A stretch of DNA of 64,000 bases from Cliona cf. orientalis (Eukaryota; Porifera; Demospongiae; Clionaida; Clionaidae). The notes under the pieces are model-generated. The model did no database searches and was not told where the DNA came from. It saw nothing but the letters and a program-made list of their open reading frames with translations. A program made the position numbers and the translations under genes. The stretch is taken from the NCBI GenBank assembly GCA_963930775.1, contig OZ005706.1, forward strand, positions 3,090,545 to 3,154,544. Direction: 5' to 3'. Shown one piece after another: positions 9,801-20,018 of the stretch (positions within the stretch are counted from its first letter, which is position 1; every line of letters starts with the position of its first letter).

Positions 9801-12533
9801 ATCTGTAATAACAGATTTGGTTTCTGCTTTCCCAATATACATCTCCCTTATCTTTCCTTCTTCAACCAGTTTGTCCCTTATTTTTCTGGTGGGTATGGAG
9901 AACGTCTTATCATCTACACACACAACAGTCACCTTTTTTCTGTGAAGAGACAAAGGCTTCGATACACGATTCTTTTGTTTATTAATTGTGTGTTTCGGCA
10001 TTGGAGGATGCTTTCTTCCGAACAACTCCTTTATCTTTTCTCTTACTTTTTCATTTGGATTTGATAAATCTTGAGCAATTTGTCGACTAGAAGTAGTTCC
10101 ATGTACTGTTTCAGACGGTAGAGCTACTGCCTCCAGTCTCGCCATTTTTCTATGGTATCCTTCTTCTGTTAAGTCACCTACAATAAAAGTGAACTACACA
10201 TAATCAACTCTGAGACAAGAGATTTATTTATCCCAAGAATGTCATGTGATTACGCCTATGCTTCCGTGATATGATTGGCCACATAGGATTTTATAGGGAC
10301 ACAGTACAGCCACTCCTCCAAACCATGGATCACAAAAATACATATGCACGCCACACCAACACAATTATGGGGTAATGGCACATGTCTGCACAATTGTATA
10401 GCTGTCATATCACAATACCGTAAAGGTACATATTTCTGCGCGTGAATAAATTATGCGAATCGGTCAAAACAGGCCTCTTGAAAAATTTACGCGATTTTTA
10501 TTTATGTGTTTAAACGTTGCATGCATTACAAACATATGGCGCGATAATATTTATGCAAATACAAATTTATGCGATTGCCGCTTGACTCGCATAATTCTCA
10601 TAAATAAAACTCGCGCAGAAAGATGTCACTTAACGGTAGTATAATATAAATTTTTGTAGTATTAGCTAGCTAGGTGTATAAATTCTTTTGGAGGCCTGGG
10701 TGTTCTGTGTGTGTGTGTGTGTGAGAGAGCGAGAGAGAGAGAAAAAAACAATAATATTATAAAAATTCTAACAATATATCATAGTGTCCCAGGCAAGCGC
10801 CCATGTACCTCATTTCAAGGGGCCACTGTAGCAACTTCTATACAAACGTATGAAATTTAGGTAAGTGCCAAGGTAAGTACGGCCCAAAATTGCAATTTAT
10901 GTTTAAGTGCCCATGGGCGCTTACCTGGGACACTGCCATAATAATGTACCAAAGTAAATACATGCACAGCTATTGCCGGCAATGTCAGCAGCTGATAGAA
11001 ACTATCCCAGCCGTTCATATGGTCCCCGTGCATGTGCCCTCTAGAGGGAGGGGGGGGGGGCCCATATGAACAGCTGGGATGGTTTAAAGATGAGCATAGT
11101 TGGATCTGCGAGGCTACAAGTATCCAACTATGCTACTCTTATGTACACCCTAATAATAATATTATCAGCAGATACAGATATTATCTTCATTGGCTTGACA
11201 ATGCAATTTCCCACACATAAAATTATCATCAAAACCAATGCAGCTGGTAAAGACTTGCATATTCATAAATTATAGGACACCATCCTACAAGCACTGTACG
11301 CATTAACAACCAATCCTCCCAAGGTAAGACCTATTCAGCCACTAAGACTTCATACAGGATAGCCAAATGCCTTGATTTATGGCAACCTTGTCCTTGGGCT
11401 ACGCCTTAAGACTACGGTCAGTTTACTGCATAAATCAGAGGCAACTAAGGTCAGAGTCACAAATGGATTGAAATAGAAGTAGTTGCTATGGAGTTTGTCT
11501 AGCTTAAATAATTAAATTGCCCTATAAATAACGTTACAACTAGCTTAATAAGTAACGAAAACCTCATAAATTAGGATGATATTCTACCTCAGTGTTTATT
11601 CCCTGAATACGTAGTGGGAAACAAGCCATCACTCAAAACCCATATACATCCCACAGAATCATTGACAAACAATATCAACTCACTTTTTCATTCTTTGTAG
11701 CTATCCCTGTCAAGCGTTCTCCAATGCAAATCTGCACAAATCAATAACAAAAATCCATAATGTCATCTAGTTTTTTAAGGTAGACTACTCCACTTTTTGG
11801 CTAAAATGCAAGATTAATAGCTACATCCAGCTTACCGACATAACTTCATCCTGGGCAGTCAATAGTGCAGGATAAAAAACAGCCACTTCATCACAATCCC
11901 CTCTTGAGCCATCATACACACAGTGCCTGAAAGCAGCTGCCCATTCAACTGACCCTTCTTTAGCACGAGAGATAATCAAAAGCTTACTTCTATCAATAAG
12001 CATTTGTATTATGTAAGCACAATTAATGCTCTAGCAGCTTCATCATAAACACCAGATAAAAATCAGCCGTTATTTTGTGCCCTCACAGCAAGCAGCAGCG
12101 CATGCATGTAGAATGTATGGGCATTTTGTATACATATATTATTATGGCAATACGATGACATCACATGGTTTGGAGGAACGACTGGGTAGTGTGACCCTTT
12201 TCACCAGACTCTTTCAGGGTCTCCTTTTGCATAGGAGGGGCTGGCGTACAAGATTCGGGGGTAAAATACATCATTTTCCTTTGGTTTGGGATAAACTATC
12301 CAAGTATTAAAGTGTACTGATCATACCCTCTTCATAGTCCCTTTTCAAAATATCCTTTTCCAATCTGAGCTTTCTCTTTCTGTACCCACTTTCAGTCAGC
12401 TCTCCTAGTAGAAGATAAAACTATGTAAGACAATATCCCAGAAAGTTTCCACGGCGTTATTACTAAGAAGTGCCATTTTACCTGCCCTGTATTCCTCCTC
12501 CACTTCATTTAATTTCACTTCCAAATCCGACAT
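6853..12533 (-). CDS. Protein with doubled DMAP1-binding-domain motif and 20-residue repeats (5 exons)
   Basis: Exons are 12482-12533, 12327-12404, 9167-10177, 8886-8995 and 6853-7230. All borders are GT..AG and phases agree; the sum is 1629 nt, 542 aa. Exons 1-2 encode MSDLEVKLNEVEEEYRAG then ELTESGYRKRKLRL, the pattern of the DMAP1-binding domain found at the N-terminus of DIP2 and in GNPTAB. Exon 3 opens with a second half-motif, GDLTEEGYHRKMARLEAVAL, so the domain looks doubled. A charged region follows (KKVTVVCVDDKTFSIPTRK ... LTEGNNLYVRA) resembling a domain seen in invertebrate G2E3-like proteins (weak). Then come about five units of a 20-residue repeat (GAIQQTAGRSATQQ, GSGRPP). The C-terminus is unrecognised. 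The start is the ATG at 12533, which begins the domain; an in-frame ATG lies 75 nt upstream. It probably acts in the nucleus or cytoplasm; function unknown. Confidence 0.7.
7292..7800. mobile_element. Tigger/pogo-like MITE with TA target site
   Basis: The ends are CAGTGGAACCCC and GGGGTTCCACTG, the signature of pogo/Tigger (Tc1/mariner superfamily) elements, flanked by TA at 7290-7291 and 7801-7802. The next bases also pair (GCGGACAC with GTGTCCGC). At 509 bp it has no transposase. It sits in the last intron of the DMAP-motif gene. A truncated copy lies at 56.99-57.15 kb. Confidence 0.85.
8640..8770. repeat. Dispersed repeat family B fragment
   Basis: The stretch shares GTGCGCATG, a 'CGATAGGCGTGGC'-like segment and TATTTGTGAC with 42.2-42.3 kb. 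It lies in the last intron of the DMAP-motif gene and has no coding content. Confidence 0.45.
9238..9545. repeat. Coding 60-bp tandem repeats (20 aa units)
   Basis: About five degenerate 60-base units lie inside exon 3 of the minus-strand gene. Each encodes a Gly/Pro/Gln/Thr-rich 20-residue block. Unit length is kept in frame, apart from one extra residue in one unit, so selection for an open frame is likely. Confidence 0.8.
10416..10638. mobile_element. 223-bp MITE with 27-bp TIR
   Basis: The left end TACCGTAAAGGTACATATTT pairs with the reverse complement of the right end, TACCGTTAAGTGACATCTTT, and both continue into CTGCGCG. The terminal TA may be the target duplication. It is AT-rich and non-coding. 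Confidence 0.8.
10783..10934. mobile_element. Short MITE, family C (copy 1)
   Basis: Inverted ends AGTGTCCCAGGCAAGCGCCC and GGGCGCTTACCTGGGACACT. The interior (CATTTCAAGGGGCCACTGTA, then a segment about a path of TATACAAACGTATG) matches the reverse complement of 40.04-40.22 kb. Confidence 0.85.
11008..11084. repeat. Short inverted repeat around a G-run
   Basis: AACTATCCCAGCCGTTCATA pairs imperfectly with TATGAACAGCTGGGATGGTT across a loop containing about 12 consecutive G residues. Confidence 0.7.
11684..11970 (-). CDS. Possible extra or alternative exons in intron 2 of the DMAP-motif gene
   Basis: An open stretch from about 11836 to 11970 encodes EGSVEWAAAFRHCVYDG and further DEVAVFYPALLTAQDEV, ending at a good donor (TCG|GTAAGC). 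A 48-nt exon at 11684-11731 (ICIGERLTGIATKNEK) has an excellent acceptor and a GTGAGT donor, and the two join in phase 0. An acceptor at the CTAAAG before 11970 would fit exon 2 (phase 1). They cannot splice onto the 10177 exon (phase mismatch) but could reach the phase-0 exons further down. They may be mutually exclusive exons or part of another transcript. The product is not recognised. Confidence 0.35.
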
Positions 12534-12934
12534 CCCTACGTTTTGAAGATTTACAGAAGAGCTACTAGAGCCACCGTGTATTAAAACTGTGTGCCGCCAA
12601 CACTGCACTATACAACGCTGGAAACAGCGAGCCTAGCGAGCACGAAAACTCGTACGTACACATATGCATATTTAATAAATACGTACGTACCACGTGTAAA
12701 ACGTGCAGCGGCATAGCTATGGGTGCGCGCGCAGAATCATGCGCATGCCCATTCTAAATTTGTAAGTGGTATTTTTATGTTACTAAAAGCGCGCCATAAG
12801 ATCGCGCGTTGGGCCGGCTCGCGAGCGATGTGGGTGGGGCTAGGCATGCGCACATCTATAGCTTTCAGTGATTCCGCCCATATCAACAGAGAAAATCAGG
12901 GCCGTACTCGAATGATCTGAAATCATCAAAAATC
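12534..12934. promoter_or_regulatory. Shared divergent promoter region
   Basis: 401 bases separate the minus-strand start at 12533 from the plus-strand Kelch start at 12935. The region is CpG-rich with GCGCGC and GCATGCGCA palindromes, and it contains the second copy (12755-12815) of the promoter-proximal repeat also seen at 2165-2260. No TATA box is obvious. Bidirectional use is inferred from layout only. Confidence 0.5.
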
Positions 12935-14083
12935 ATGAGCGAGTCTACGTGTAAAGTGACGCTTACGAACTGGAAGCGAATATCCAACGCCCCAATTGAT
13001 CTTAGCAAGTGTTTTGCTGTGCAATGGCGACGTGAATTTATTGCCGTTTGCGACTCTGATGGCAACACTCTCCTTTATAACGTGAAATGGAATATGTGGT
13101 CTCAGCTGCCAAAGCTTCCAGGCAGCACGTGCACCATACCATGCAAGGGCTGTCCGCTTACTTGCTATGATGATAAATTGTTAATTCTTGTACAGGAAGG
13201 GAAGATATATGAATTATTGGCTGAGAAAAATGTGTGGAGGGTAAATCAAACTCTCACATCTGCTGATGGATTTGGTGGAAATTTGGATGAGGTTGCAGTA
13301 CTTGCAGCTGGAAGTGAAAACATGTTATTTGTTGTTTATAGTTCGAGAAGGTCCTATGGCTCAAATCTTCAGGTTTTCGATGGCTATTCCTGGTCTTATC
13401 CTGTCTCGCTGCAGCTAAATGTATTAGAACGGCATTTGGAATAGAAACATATATTTGTTGCTGTACACGAGATGACAATATTCGTAAGCAATGAAGATAC
13501 AATCTACAGTATTCACATTCCTGTAGAGAAGAGGGCACAGAAGGATCCAGAGGATACTTTGGCTCTAGGTAGCTCAAATGGTGAAGAAAAACCCGTAGCA
13601 CAAAATGTGCCAACATCACTCACTCCAACTAATGTACCCCTAAGAAAACGCAAAGTGAATGATGACCAAAACCTTAATTTAGGCACACCAGTTAAGATTC
13701 CAAAGCTTGATACCAACTCCCCAAATCTGCTCACACTAGAAGCTATGGATCTAGATAATGTAGTGACAACGAAAGTCAGTTGTCCTCTTCCTATGAAGAG
13801 TCCTCTGTGTGCAGTAGGTGGATATTTATTTGCTTTTGGTGGAAAAGATGAAGATAATTAGCCTTTTTCGAGTATTTATCGCTTCGTTGAAGAAACCAAC
13901 ATGTGGAAGGAAGCTGGGTATATGACCACTGCACGATATGGTGCTGCTGTAGCCACCTTTCAACACAAGGATGAAGATTTGGTGGATGTGTTTGTTATTG
14001 GTGGTTATCTCGGTGAAAATTCCAAGATGAAACTAGGTTGCTGCATTACTGATAAATGTGAACTTTCAGTTACCAAAAATTGA
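12935..14083 (+). pseudogene. Kelch-repeat protein ORF with two in-frame TAG stops
   Basis: One frame of 382 codons runs from ATG 12935 (MSESTCKVTLTNWKRISNAP) to 14083, interrupted only by TAG at 13442-13444 and TAG at 13859-13861. Kelch-type blades are visible: 'LLYNVKWNMWSQLPKLPG' near residues 47-65; CAVGGYLFAFGGKDE near 290-305; YRFVEETNMWKEAGYMTTAR after the second TAG, then VFVIGGYLG. The middle (residues about 190-275) is low-complexity, lysine- and proline-rich (PLRKRKVNDD, PVKIPKL, NLS-like). No introns. Coding similarity continues smoothly across both stops and no frameshift is needed. It is either a very young pseudogene or three short products or readthrough. Kelch propellers generally bind protein partners; the substrate is unknown. 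Confidence 0.65.
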
Positions 14084-15060
14084 TTTTCCTTAGGGGAAAA
14101 GTATGCTGAATTTTCTAGCTACACTATCATAAAAGTTTTGTGAAAGTTTGATCAAGAGTCTTGTTGGGAGGGAGTCATTGATCATTAAATTTTAGTGCTT
14201 GTATATTATGTGGGGTATTCATGTGTACAGCTGTTCTGAGTGCTAGTTATTTCTAAAGATTATTGTTCTTTTTTTCTTTGGTGGCACCACTTCTCCTCAG
14301 CAGCTGTTTGAGTAGTACTTTACTACTATTTACCTAAACTAGAGTAGTACTCTAAACAATGATAATCAGTATCTACAATGGAAGCCCAGCCAAATAAGGA
14401 GATAGACATGAAAGTTTTAATGCCGAGCTTTATAATGGCCAAATATTCTTTTTCAACTGACAGTCTGTGGAGTACTTGTCTTGGAGTCATGGGCTCTATG
14501 TAAGAACCTTCAACTATAATAACTATGCACCGGATGCTCAACACCCTCCTCGTTAATCAACCACAGCATGCACCATCATCTCTGTACACTGTCTGATGCA
14601 TCAGTTTATAACAAAGTCTTGACTAAAATCAGGTGCATGACATGGAGAGCTGCGAAGGTGATTGTAAGCTGATCAAACATACATTCATTGAATAGTGCAA
14701 CATAAGCCGTTTTATTTGTATCTCTCTGCAGTTGCCACTGAAAGTTACCAGTATCCTTTTATCAGATTAATGGTAGCAATTGCCGCTTATAATATTATTA
14801 TAACAAGTATAAAAAACAATTGAATAAAATTGAAGGATGAAGTAGGGATGGCAGTGCCAAAACAAGATTTATGGGGATAACGTATCACATCCACTATACA
14901 TCCCTACGCTTGCTTTTTGAGTAGCCGTGCACACGCATAATTATTATATATGGGGCACGTTCATGCAGGAATGGAAAATCAATACTGTATACCCATGGAT
15001 TTAAATATAGCGACACTTTACATACTGAATCAGAAGTGTAGCTATAATAATAATTAATTA
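14084..15060. other. Intergenic, no gene recognised
   Basis: Contains a repeat around 14.81-14.91 kb (GAAGGATGAAGTAGGGATGG, then ACTATACATCC) that recurs near 28.32-28.42 kb. Otherwise only short frames. Confidence 0.45.
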
Positions 15061-15520
15061 TTGAGAAAAGCAAGCGTAGGCCAAGGAGGTTCCATCAGGA
15101 CTGAACACCACCACACGACAACCATTCATTGGACTCACTGAAAAACAAACAGTAGTGAGGGCTGTGCTACACCAGGTGATACTATATGTATGGGATTCAA
15201 TCCCCATATCACTAGTATTCCAGGTTGTTCTCTAGCTTTGGCAATGTTAGGACCCCAGTAAGCATCGAAGCACTAGGAGTATAGAATGCACTGCCCTAGT
15301 GGTATAGAGACCCTCTATACACCAAGAAAGTCGGTGAAAACCATTACAGCTACTCTTTGCTCCATGCTCTTTCATTATTTGCCCTATTTGAAGGCCGTAT
15401 TTTCATCAAAGGTGGTGGATAGCTTGATGCATTAATTAGCACAGGTAGACTTACCTTGGCAAGTGAGTGAGGGCTAGCAATTCATATCCATACCCTTTTT
15501 AATCATGGCTTTACAGGCCT
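15061..15520 (-). pseudogene. Decayed duplicate of the eIF2A-like 5' exon block
   Basis: The stretch parallels 440-827 and 1535-1590. On the minus strand it still reads NGCRVVVFSPDGTSLAYA, the same WD-type strand as the exon at 443-514, but the following Trp and donor are lost and the lead-in frame differs by an extra CATT. It lacks the 701-bp TIR element present in the other copy. It is a non-processed (intron-containing) fragment of a segmental duplication. Confidence 0.65.
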
Positions 15521-15854
15521 GGAAGAAGCAATTTACATGTGGTCCGGCCAGCTTTAAGTCAGAGTGTGGAGCAAATGCGTGCGTAAGCACGCAAAAATAG
15601 CCTTGGGGGAGGGGATCTGGGGGCATGCTCCCCCAGGAAAATTTTGCAATTTACAACCTCAGAGATTGGTTCTGATGGCGTTTGAGACCACTTTCAATGG
15701 CCAATATGTAGACTTCATTGTAGCCCAAACCCCAAGGTTATCTATATAAGATTCATGCAGTGAAACAGAGAACTTTTGATAGCAGAAGGAAGCCTCATGA
15801 TTTAAACAATCCCTGCACTTATAAGAAATACACACTAAGTAGAAAAATTCACGG

Positions 15855-16000
15855 GGTTTGGGAGCACTTAGGGAGATAATTTTTACATGGGCACTCAGAA
15901 TGGGTTGAACTAGAGATTTGACCTTGGGGAATTTAGATTCACACCTTAGAATTAAAGTTACAGCCTTTTGAAGTTATCCCATATGTCTGTACATTATTAT
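15855..16000 (+). repeat. Dispersed repeat family D (copy 1)
   Basis: Shares TAATTTTTACATGGGCAC, CAGAATGG and TTAGAATTAAAGTTA with 22755-22900 in the same orientation, at about 80% by eye. Non-coding. Confidence 0.65.
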
Positions 16001-18080
16001 TATTATTATTATTTGATCAGCACTCCACAAAAGGAGCAACAGAGTACATTAGTGTAATAGTAAAGTAAATTATTAGTAGCTGCAAGAAAGCGTTAGAATA
16101 AGTTCATCTGGATTTCCGAGAATAGAAAGACTGTGATTTGATCTGATACTATGAATAATTGTTCTAATTTCAACATCTGCTTCCAGGTAAGTTTTTGCAA
16201 ATTTGTGACCATGCAGCCAACATGTTGTAGCCAACGGAGGTGTAGCAGAGAGCAGAGGAATGTTGGAAGATTGCTCTGACTGTGGCAGAAGAACATTTCT
16301 CAGCTGAGCGGAGCTGCTTGTATGACCGCAGAAGGATCTGACTGAACAGGCTGTGTAAACCAGCAATGCAATGGACTACAGCAGTGTGAGAGGCATGTGG
16401 GAGCTTCCAGGTTCTATGCAAGATTTTGTTGAAACTCACTTCCAGAGTACGCAGGGAACTGGAGGAGATGTTCCATAGTGCTGACCCGCGAAGAGAAAGA
16501 CAATAAGACTGAAATAGATTAGTGAGGATAGAGGGATCGAGATTGGGAAAGCAACTAAAAAGAGCATTAATATTAGAAAAGGCAAGCAGTGAACAACAGA
16601 ATTTTGTACTGGGGTGTGTGGATGAACCAGCAACATAAGCGGCTGGATAACTTGATAAATTGCATTTTGGCAGGGCTGAACTTTAAACCATGATTCATGA
16701 AGGCGAGCAAAACACTCACAGCATCTCAACGTTTGTCTGAGAGCAGATACAGAGGGGGCCAGGATTGCTAAATCTTCAGCATAATATCATAAGCACCACC
16801 AAAGTGAGAGTTCCAGTAACATCCAACACCTTGCTGCCTCAGTTTCAAAAGTAGCTTATCAATGTAAATAGTGAAGAATACTGCATGGGGAAAGCACACC
16901 ACCTTATCTAACACCATTAGAGACGCTAAAGTAGTATGATCTTTGAGAGTTCCACCTGACTGACAACTTTTGGTCAGTATACCAGTTTCTTAACAGGCGG
17001 ATAACACATACTGGTAGGCCTCTGTCAAGCAACAGTTGAAATAGAAGGTCATGGTTCACTAAATCAAATGCTTTACTAGCACCCAAAGAGCAAGCAAAGA
17101 TATAGTCTCGCTAGCCACACCCTTCTGCTATAGCTGTACTAGCCGTACTGGTTCCTCCGCCTCTGGAAGTAATGGGGAAATTGTAGCAGTAAGCACCACT
17201 CAAACAGTTTGCTGACCAGAGCAATAGCCCTGTAACTCTCCGACTGAGCTACGCTTGGGAATGGGGACAAGTGTGCAGTCCCTGATGGAAGCATGTCTCA
17301 ACATAGCAGTGAATAAAGGGCTAAGGGACTCTGAGATGGCCTTGGAGGCAAAAATCTGGTGATTAGAATCTAACTCAGAACCATCAGACTTATTTCGCTT
17401 AAGGTGTTTAAAAGCTTCCGAGACACACTCAGGAGTATTGCAATGCTGGAGAATATCAGCTGAGGAACAGTCAGATGAGGTGGACAACATACAATCAGCT
17501 TCAGCACGAAAATTTAATGTTCAAGGTCTTTGCAAACTGATCAGCAAACTAGTTTGCAACGTCTTGGTCATTAGACAAGTCATTGATGTGAGAGGAAGAA
17601 GGGTTTTGGTGGGTACGTATGCGCTTAATGTCCTTCCAGATCGAGGTCTTTGTTTTTAATAGCAGCCTGCAGGACAGCAATAAGTTGTTTGTTTTTTTTA
17701 TTTCGCAAATGATGCTCTCTACATTAAGTCTTCTCACCTCGTACTTAAACCTTGACTTATTTTTGACTTCTTGATAGAATGAAGTACACCAGAACTTAGG
17801 ACAGCCAGCTTCAATCCAAACTTTGTTATATTATACCAGAAGTTTGCCTGCGACTTGTCAGAACGAGCAGCATCATTCCAGCCTGTTTTGTTTCTTCCAT
17901 GTAGCTAGTAGAAGAGTTAAGGTAGGTAAAAGAGCTCTGACTATAGCAAAAGCAACTTGAGATATTGCTTGCTATCCCGAAGGTGAATTGGGATAAGGTA
18001 TCACCTGAGCAGCTCAACTGCTATAATGACTTTATTGCCAACAATCTCCCTCATCTCTCTCCTAACGTAATCTCTTGCAC
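15994..18080 (-). mobile_element. Non-LTR retrotransposon (CR1/Rex-like LINE), decayed 3' two-thirds
   Basis: Read on the minus strand: a pre-RT segment GWNDAARSDKSQANFWYN at about 17.88 kb (the 'PGWN' region of this clade), then SEAFKHLKRNKSDGSE and VPIPKRS at 17.3 kb, then the RT core SKAFDLVNHDLLFQLLLDRG and YFSVSNGVRQ at 17.0 kb. The catalytic box is YAEDLAIL at about 16.78 kb instead of YADD. A C-terminal 'SHTAVVHCIAGLHSLF' motif lies near 16.35 kb. Many frame changes and stops occur, so it is dead. It ends in an (AAT)n tail at 15994-16015, as does the LINE at 58.75 kb. About 17.96-18.11 kb holds a LINE segment in the opposite (plus) orientation. Confidence 0.8.
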
Positions 18081-18110
18081 TGATCCAACCTGTACGGCTC
18101 ACTTACCTGA
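17965..18110 (+). mobile_element. Inverted LINE segment (endonuclease-RT linker)
   Basis: The plus strand reads WDKVSPEQLNCYNDFIANNL and then SPNVISCTDPTCTAHLP. This is the linker that in LINEs of this type comes just before the GWND segment, yet it lies in the opposite orientation to the flanking minus-strand LINE parts. It indicates a local inversion of about 150 bases. Confidence 0.55.
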
Positions 18111-18297
18111 TCATGAGACAGATTCCTTCCCTGTCTCTCTCCAGCGTAGTCTTTTGGTTGCTGATAGAGGCAGGTGGTGGTGCACCAAGTATAATAATTA
18201 TCTGCACAGAGTGGGTGGTGATCAGAAAGATTGGCCCCATACAGCCGTTAAGCCAGCGGTCCAATTGTTGCAGATCCAGGAAGTGCATCCGGTGGCA
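18110..18297 (-). mobile_element. LINE endonuclease C-terminal remnant (copy 1; copy 2 at 19831-20018)
   Basis: The minus strand reads GANLSDHHPL, the 'N-SDH-P' signature at the end of the apurinic-type endonuclease of LINEs, followed by decayed sequence. It fits between the endonuclease part at 21.5-21.75 kb and the RT part below 17.95 kb. Confidence 0.5.
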
Positions 18298-18870
18298 CAT
18301 TCCAATGCATGCAATTTTTGCCGTTTTTTTTATCTATTTTTCTTACTTGTTCTATCTAGGCCATCTTTCACTTCTAGGACTCCAAACAAAGACCAGAAGA
18401 CAGAGCAACTCTTCTACTTTCTGCTCGTTCAAGTCCTATAACCCGGAGACATTCATGAGCTCCGCGGCAAGCGCTTCTGTGCATGCCACTCGTAAACGCT
18501 CACAAAAAGCGCCTCGCGCAAAAAGTGGGGCATTTAGGTTCCCTTAGATGGATTCCCATGATTCAAGTACCATTCAATAGCTCTTGTGTTGCTCTACAAT
18601 ATGAGACTGGAACGAAGTTTTTCCATCGAGCCGTTCCAGAGTTACACAGCATTGAAAATCACAAAATTTCAGTACAACCGCGTGGTATTTTCCATATCTT
18701 CTCGAAGGCTTCTGCCCAAGAACAAGTCGTAAATGACAAGAAATAGAGAACTCCTTGTGTACTTCCAAGTTTCTAAGGAGGAGGCATCGTCATCCAGATG
18801 GAGGGATTCCTTCTCTGTAGTCTAGTAAGTATTTATGAATGTTGGCAACGGTAAATAATATGAAGCGTGT

Positions 18871-18902
18871 TAGCCTCGTACCCAGGCCTGGGTACGAGGC
18901 TA
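18871..18902. repeat. Perfect 32-bp palindrome, foldback family E
   Basis: TAGCCTCGTACCCAGG followed by its exact reverse complement. The same sequence occurs in the second tandem copy at 20592-20623, and related hairpins lie at 40.35 and 53.92 kb. Confidence 0.9.
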
Positions 18903-19087
18903 GAAGCGTGTGTGAGGCGAGTGTATCAGCATAGAAAAAGTCCAGGGATGGGTGAGCCTTACCAGTGTAGTCTGGATACATCAGAGGAAGAGTCTGTGTT
19001 GTAAAGCAGCTTACATCAAAGCTGGAAATCCGAGCGTATACTTACAATTGAGGGTGGCTAACACTTCATTAGTGTTCTGGTACTTCA

Positions 19088-19202
19088 CCCCCCTCCCCTC
19101 CCCCCCCCCCTCTCTCTTTCCTTTCCTCCCTCTCTCTCGCTCTCTCTCCCTCCCTCCCTCCCTCCCCCCCCCCCCCCTCTCTCTCCCTCTCTCTCTCTCC
19201 CC
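19088..19202. repeat. C/T-rich low-complexity tract (second copy about 20809-20923)
   Basis: Runs of CCCTCTCTC and pure C. The two tandem copies differ in run lengths here. The long open frames across it on both strands are compositional artefacts. Confidence 0.95.
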
Positions 19203-20018
19203 ACTCTGACCCTGACCCCATGCACATACACAATAGGTGATGTTCAGATTTATCGAGTGTTGGAAGAGAGTAATTTCTGTCAACCATAGCTGTGATGATG
19301 GAATAGGAGACTGATTGTGAAAGCTCCAACAACCTTCAGCAAGAGTTCAAGATGGCCTTTGATAGTTTAATAGCAGCTATATAGCTAGCTTGTACTATGT
19401 AATATCATTGATTGTATGTAAACGTACACGGTGAAATAACAATTTTTTAATAGCGTGTAACTCTGGAATGGCTCGATGGAAAAACTTCGTTCCAGTCTCA
19501 TATTGTAGAGCAACACAAGGGCTATTGAATGGTACTTGAATCATGGGAATCCATCCAAGGGAACCTAGATGCCCCACTTTTCGCGCGAGGCACTTTTGTG
19601 AGCGCTTGCAAATAGCATGCACAGAAGCGCTTGCCGTGGAGCTCATGAATGTCTCAGGGTTATGGGACTTGAACGAGCAGAGAGTAGAAGAGTTGCTCTG
19701 TCTTCTGGTCTTTGTTTGGAGTCCTAGAAGTGAAAGATGGCCTAGATAGAACAGGTAAGAAAACATAGATAAAAACGGCAAAAATTGCATGCACTGGAAT
19801 GTGATCCAACCTGTACGGCTCACTTACCTGATCATGAGACAGATTCCTTCCCTGTCTCTCTCCAGCGTAGTCTTTTGGTTGCTGATAGAGGCAGGTGGTG
19901 GTGCACCAAGTATAATAATTATCTGCACAGAGTGGGTGGTGATCAGAAAGATTGGCCCCATACAGCCGTTAAGCCAGCGGTCCAATTGTTGCAGATCCAG
20001 GAAGTGCATCCGGTGGCA

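Larger units (their letters stand above)
18298..19799. mobile_element. Foldback element with about 350-bp inverted ends (copy 1)
   Basis: The left arm, about 18298-18650 (ATTCCAATGCATGCAATTTT onward), pairs with the reverse complement of about 19440-19799. Arms carry the shared segments TTCTAGGACTCCAAACAAAG and CAACTCTTCTACTTTCTG. The centre (18650-19440) has a 32-base perfect palindrome (18871-18902) and a C/T-rich tract. No transposase is seen. The arms show about 5-10% divergence from each other. Confidence 0.8.

Noticed and set aside
19011-19332. Open frames rich in Arg/Glu/Gly or Pro/Ser/Leu across the C/T tract
   Set aside because: They are translations of the simple CT/GA repeat on both strands.
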